A stretch of 7,652 bases of DNA from UMGS1387 sp045541355 (GTDB lineage Bacteria; Bacillota; Clostridia; Oscillospirales; CAG-382), in assembly GCA_045541355.1 (NCBI GenBank), contig JAZQIW010000096.1:1-7652 (forward strand). Reading direction: 5' to 3'. Positions 5,363-7,652 of this stretch are shown here, piece by piece. The translations under genes were made by a program, and so were the position numbers. The stretch's first letter is position 1. Each line of letters starts with the position of its first letter. The notes under the pieces were generated by a model. The model was not told where the DNA came from, did not search any database, and was given only the letters and a program-made list of their open reading frames with translations.

Positions 5363-6121
5363 TTGCTTCCGATTGAAAGAAAAAACACAATACTATCCCG
5401 CCTCATGGCAGAGGGAAAGGTAATAGTCAGCGACCTTGCACTTGAATTTGACGTTACCGAGGAGACAATCAGGCGAGACCTTGATAAGCTTGAGAAGGAA
5501 GGGCTTGCAAAAAAGACCTACGGCGGAGCTGTCAAGAATGAAAACCTGAATACAGAGCTTCCCTTGACAGTCAGAAAGCAGACAAACGTTGAGGGCAAGA
5601 AATACATAGCCGAGAAAATCGCAGAGCATATCAGCGACGGCGACTATATTCTCCTTGATGCATCTACAACGGCTCTCTTTACCGTAAAAGAAATTGCCGA
5701 CAGACACAATATAACATTGCTGACAAATTCAATTGAGGTTCTTCTTGAGCTTCCCCAGAACAATGACTGGAGAGTGATTTGCACAGGCGGAGAGTTTGTG
5801 CAGAGCAGCCTGTATTTTGCGGGCAGACAGGTTGAATCCATAATTGACGAATATAATGTAGACCTTTGTGTTATTTCCTGTAAAGGACTTGACATGGAAA
5901 AGGGCATTACCGATACAAGAGACTATAACGCAACCATCAAGAAGGCGTTTATGCGCTCGGCAAAGAAGGTTTTTCTTGCGGTGGACAACACAAAGTTTGA
6001 CAAAACAAGCTTTGTAAGACTTGCAAACATAGGCGAGGTTGATGCGGTTGTTACCGACAAAGAACCGAGCGATGAATGGAAGAGCTATTTTGCTTCAAAC
6101 AATGTGGAGTTGTACTATTAA
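5363..6121 (+). CDS. DeoR-family transcriptional regulator
   Basis: A 252-residue regulator of usual DeoR length. The N-terminal winged helix-turn-helix spans about 5-57: ERKNTILSRLMAEGKVIVSD, then LALEFDVTEETIRRDLDKLE (25-44) with recognition helix around TEETIRRDL and the wing GLAKKTYGGAV. The DeoRC sensor domain follows, with LLDASTT (97-103) forming the phosphosugar pocket start, LLTNS (119-123), CTGGEF (140-145), YFAGR (151-155) and KGLDMEKGITD (174-184). The start is a TTG at 5363: it gives the family-typical MLPIERK N-terminus and has GGGGG at 5350-5354 eight bases upstream. DeoR proteins are usually repressors released by phosphorylated sugars; E. coli FucR, of this family, responds to fuculose-1-phosphate, which would suit a fucose/rhamnose-type BMC. 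That effector is inferred. It probably controls this locus, but no operator is identified. Confidence 0.93.
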   Translation: MLPIERKNTILSRLMAEGKVIVSDLALEFDVTEETIRRDLDKLEKEGLAKKTYGGAVKNENLNTELPLTVRKQTNVEGKKYIAEKIAEHISDGDYILLDASTTALFTVKEIADRHNITLLTNSIEVLLELPQNNDWRVICTGGEFVQSSLYFAGRQVESIIDEYNVDLCVISCKGLDMEKGITDTRDYNATIKKAFMRSAKKVFLAVDNTKFDKTSFVRLANIGEVDAVVTDKEPSDEWKSYFASNNVELYY

Positions 6122-6187
6122 AAGGGCTTCCTGTGCAAAGGGAGGCATAGAGTACAAGCAATTCTGTGTAAAGCGGTGCTAAATGTT

Positions 6188-6209
6188 GAGTTCTTTTGCT
6201 TGCTTTTCT
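6188..6209 (+). repeat. 22-base direct repeat, copy 1
   Basis: Matches 6324-6345 at 21 of 22 positions (core TTCTTTTGCTT). It is followed by a short stem TTTCT-GCGT-AGAAA (6205-6218), a weaker version of the hairpin that follows copy 2. The pair looks like a duplicated or dispersed intergenic element. Confidence 0.7.
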
Positions 6210-6231
6210 GCGTAGAAACTTATAACAGCAC

Positions 6232-6266
6232 TCATTTTGCCGCAAGCCTTAAAGGCGGCAAAATGA
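6232..6266 (+). other. Long perfect inverted repeat between regulator and Fe-ADH genes
   Basis: TCATTTTGCCGC (6232-6243) and GCGGCAAAATGA (6255-6266) are exact reverse complements, a 12-bp stem with an 11-base loop. On either strand the T-run sits on the 5' arm and A-run on the 3' arm, the opposite of an intrinsic terminator. It could be a protein-binding palindrome, an RNA-stabilising stem or part of a dispersed repeat. It lies inside a 251-base gene-free spacer (6122-6372) otherwise made of the direct repeats and hairpins listed here. Confidence 0.7.
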
Positions 6267-6323
6267 AACCGCAATCGGGAAACATACATAAGAAAAAAAT
6301 TGCAATAGAACGGAGCGAAACGT

Positions 6324-6345
6324 GAGTTCTTTTGCTTACTTTTCT
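6324..6345 (+). repeat. 22-base direct repeat, copy 2
   Basis: Second copy of the element at 6188-6209, 136 bases downstream, with one mismatch (A for G at 6338). Its last 11 bases form the left arm of the hairpin that overlaps the Fe-ADH ribosome binding site. Confidence 0.7.
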
Positions 6346-6361
6346 CCGAAAGAAAAGTAAG
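6335..6361 (+). promoter_or_regulatory. Hairpin overlapping the Fe-ADH Shine-Dalgarno
   Basis: CTTACTTTTCT (6335-6345) pairs perfectly with AGAAAAGTAAG (6351-6361), an 11-bp stem with a CCGAA loop. The Shine-Dalgarno AAGGAG (6359-6364, 8 bases before ATG 6373) has its first three bases inside the 3' arm. When folded, the stem would partly hide the ribosome site or sit directly against it, so it may modulate translation. Control by a ligand or protein is not shown. Confidence 0.55.
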
Positions 6362-6372
6362 GAGTGAAATAA

Positions 6373-7515
6373 ATGCAAAGATTTAAACTAAAAACAGATA
6401 TTATTTTCGGGCAAAACGCCCTTGAGGCACTAAAGACCGTAAAAGGAAAAAATGTAGTTGTGTTTACGGATAGGTTTCTTACCGATAACGGAACTGCCCA
6501 TAGAATAAAGGCATTGCTGACAGGCTGCGAGAATGTGTCAATATATTCCGACGTCATTCCCGATCCGCCTGTTGAAACGGTGGCAAGCGGTCTGAAATAC
6601 CTCATGGATAATGACATTGACCTTGTAGTTGCTCTCGGCGGCGGCTCGGCAATAGATGCGGCAAAGGGAACGGTGTATGTTGCAAGAAAGCATACGGGAA
6701 AATACATCCGCCTTATTGCCGTTCCCACAACCAGCGGAACAGGCTCGGAGGTAACTGAATTTGCGGTAATTTCCGATAGACAGGCAGGAAGAAAAATTCC
6801 TCTTGTTGACGAAGAAATGCTTCCCGAAATGGCAATTTTGTCATGCGAATTGACGGCAAGCGTACCCCCGACAGTTACAGCCGACACAGGCTTTGACGTG
6901 CTGACACACGCACTTGAAGCGTATATTTCAAAGAATGCCAACGAGTTTTCCGACGCTCTTGCCGAAAAGGCGGTTGAGCTTTGGGCAGAATATATCGTGC
7001 CCGCATATAAAAACGGTAACGATATGATAGCAAGGGAAAAGATGCACACAGCCTCCTGCCTTGCAGGCATTGCCTTTAACGAGGCAGGTCTCGGTGTAAA
7101 CCATTCTATCGCCCATGCCCTCGGCGCACAGTTCCATATACCTCACGGAAGGGCAAACGCAATGCTTCTTCCTCATGTTCTGAGATATAACACCGAGCTT
7201 GATATCAAGTTCTGCGTAAAGAACGCAAATGCCACAGCCGATAAGCTTGAAGGCTTGGCAAGACGACTCGGTTATCCCGGAAACTCTCCCGATGTCGGTG
7301 TTCGTAACATGATTCATAAAATCAAGGAATACCAGAGATGGCTGAACATCCCTCAGACACTCGGTGAAGCAGGTGTTACCAAAGACCAATACACCAAGGC
7401 AAAGCAGAACATCATCGAAAGTGCCATTGCCGACGCATGTACTGCGACAAATCCGAGAACAGTTGATGCCAAGGGCGTTGAGGAAATACTCGATAAGATT
7501 GATATATTTATATGA
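6373..7515 (+). CDS. Iron-type alcohol dehydrogenase, PduQ-like (1-propanol dehydrogenase)
   Basis: A 380-residue group III (Fe-ADH, PF00465) dehydrogenase of usual PduQ length. Nucleotide binding: LGGGSAIDAAKG (88-99) and PTTSGTGSE (118-126). Metal ligands by alignment to FucO: Asp175 and His179 in FDVLTHALEAY, His248 in AHALGA and His258 in PHGRANA. It likely reduces propionaldehyde or a similar aldehyde with NADH, or lactaldehyde to propanediol as FucO does; the similarity of both enzymes leaves this open. No encapsulation peptide is visible: the protein begins directly with the first catalytic strand (MQRFKLKTDIIFG). That differs from the Zn-type dehydrogenase in the same locus and suggests a cytosolic role, or entry by binding another cargo as proposed for PduQ. 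It follows the regulator after a 251-base repeat-rich spacer and is closed by a terminator, so it may be a separate unit. Confidence 0.93.
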   Translation: MQRFKLKTDIIFGQNALEALKTVKGKNVVVFTDRFLTDNGTAHRIKALLTGCENVSIYSDVIPDPPVETVASGLKYLMDNDIDLVVALGGGSAIDAAKGTVYVARKHTGKYIRLIAVPTTSGTGSEVTEFAVISDRQAGRKIPLVDEEMLPEMAILSCELTASVPPTVTADTGFDVLTHALEAYISKNANEFSDALAEKAVELWAEYIVPAYKNGNDMIAREKMHTASCLAGIAFNEAGLGVNHSIAHALGAQFHIPHGRANAMLLPHVLRYNTELDIKFCVKNANATADKLEGLARRLGYPGNSPDVGVRNMIHKIKEYQRWLNIPQTLGEAGVTKDQYTKAKQNIIESAIADACTATNPRTVDAKGVEEILDKIDIFI

Positions 7516-7522
7516 GAATGAG

Positions 7523-7557
7523 AAAAGCATCCGAAAGGGTGCTTTTGTGTTTGTTTG
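7523..7557 (+). terminator. Intrinsic terminator after the Fe-ADH gene, possibly bidirectional
   Basis: AAAAGCATCC (7523-7532) and GGGTGCTTTT (7537-7546) form a 10-bp stem (one G-U) closed by a GAAA tetraloop, 7 bases after the stop codon. The T-rich tail GTGTTTGTTTG follows. The A-run and T-run flank the stem in the normal order. A possible convergent gene tail ends at 7574, so it may serve both strands. Confidence 0.9.
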
Positions 7558-7574
7558 ATAAATTGGAATTTATC
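7557..7574. promoter_or_regulatory. Perfect 8-2-8 palindrome at the right edge
   Basis: GATAAATT-GG-AATTTATC is an exact inverted repeat with a 2-base centre, the form of a dimeric regulator operator. It sits between convergent ends rather than at a promoter, so it may instead extend the terminator region. Function is unproven. Confidence 0.35.
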
Positions 7575-7652
7575 TAATTGTTCTTGCTATCCGTTATGAC
7601 ATAAAATCCTTCTTGAATTGCTGAAAGTGTCGCAACTGAGCATACTACTATC
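7574..7652 (-). CDS. Possible C-terminus of a convergent gene (partial)
   Basis: On the minus strand one frame is open from the window edge for 25 codons to a TAG (complement of 7574-7576), ending ...QEGFYVITDSKNN. The other two minus frames have early stops. The residue mix looks protein-like, and the end falls just before the terminator stem, as expected for a convergent gene sharing it. I do not recognise the family, and so short an open frame could be chance. Confidence 0.3.
   Translation of the reverse strand, partial: IVVCSVATLSAIQEGFYVITDSKNN

Noticed and set aside
5193..5390. Minus-strand 65-residue reading frame rich in Phe/Cys/Ile/Leu/His repeats
   Set aside because: It is the translation of the heptamer tandem repeat, has no domain and no supported start. 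It is an artefact of the repeat.
6336..7070. Long minus-strand reading frame (244 codons)
   Set aside because: It lies antisense to the Fe-ADH gene, whose domain motifs are unambiguous; the antisense product has none.
7364..7558. Plus-strand 64-codon frame overlapping the end of the Fe-ADH gene
   Set aside because: It overlaps a clear enzyme frame, runs through the terminator and has no domain.

Overview
The window is the distal part of a glycyl-radical-enzyme-type bacterial microcompartment (BMC) locus, read entirely on the + strand. It carries ten + strand coding regions, one of them cut by the left edge, and a possible convergent gene tail at the right edge. Purine-rich Shine-Dalgarno sites, A/T-rich spacers, mixed GC content and low-complexity intergenic repeats suggest an anaerobic gut-type Clostridia (Firmicutes), perhaps Ruminococcaceae-like. 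That placement is inferred from style, not from a marker gene.

Region 1 (1-2017) encodes luminal cargo. It holds the C-terminus of an unidentified enzyme ending in a Cys/His-rich linker and an encapsulation peptide. An HbpS/GlcG/PduO-C-like protein with an N-terminal encapsulation peptide follows, then a medium-chain zinc-type alcohol dehydrogenase with a third, similar peptide. Region 2 (2018-5216) encodes the shell and electron conduit: two near-identical PduA-like BMC-H hexamer proteins, a EutN/BMC-P pentamer vertex protein, a PduS-like flavin/Fe-S protein and a PduT-like tandem BMC-T protein. The second BMC-H has a Lys/Glu-rich N-terminal extension and an internal Shine-Dalgarno plus ATG that could give a second, canonical product. 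Region 3 (5217-7652) holds a heptamer tandem repeat, a GC-rich palindrome, a DeoR-family regulator with a TTG start, a repeat-rich spacer, an iron-type (PduQ-like) alcohol dehydrogenase and a clear intrinsic terminator.

Together the genes fit a compartment that handles a toxic aldehyde, probably propionaldehyde from 1,2-propanediol. The aldehyde is reduced by alcohol dehydrogenases to regenerate NAD+, and PduS/PduT could pass electrons through the shell. The gene order (cargo with encapsulation peptide, Zn-ADH, BMC-H, BMC-H, EutN, PduS, BMC-T, DeoR) resembles the fucose/rhamnose-type GRM loci of gut clostridia. The DeoR regulator fits a phosphosugar inducer. The signature glycyl radical enzyme, its activase, an aldolase, most or all of the aldehyde dehydrogenase and a phosphotransacylase are not visible and would have to lie outside the window, so the substrate is inferred.

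The most interesting points are the shared docking motif on three unrelated cargo proteins, the Cys-rich linker, an encapsulated HbpS-like protein of unknown role, the dual-start BMC-H, two Cys residues in the predicted BMC-T pore loops, and structured intergenic RNA, including a hairpin that overlaps the Shine-Dalgarno of the last gene.
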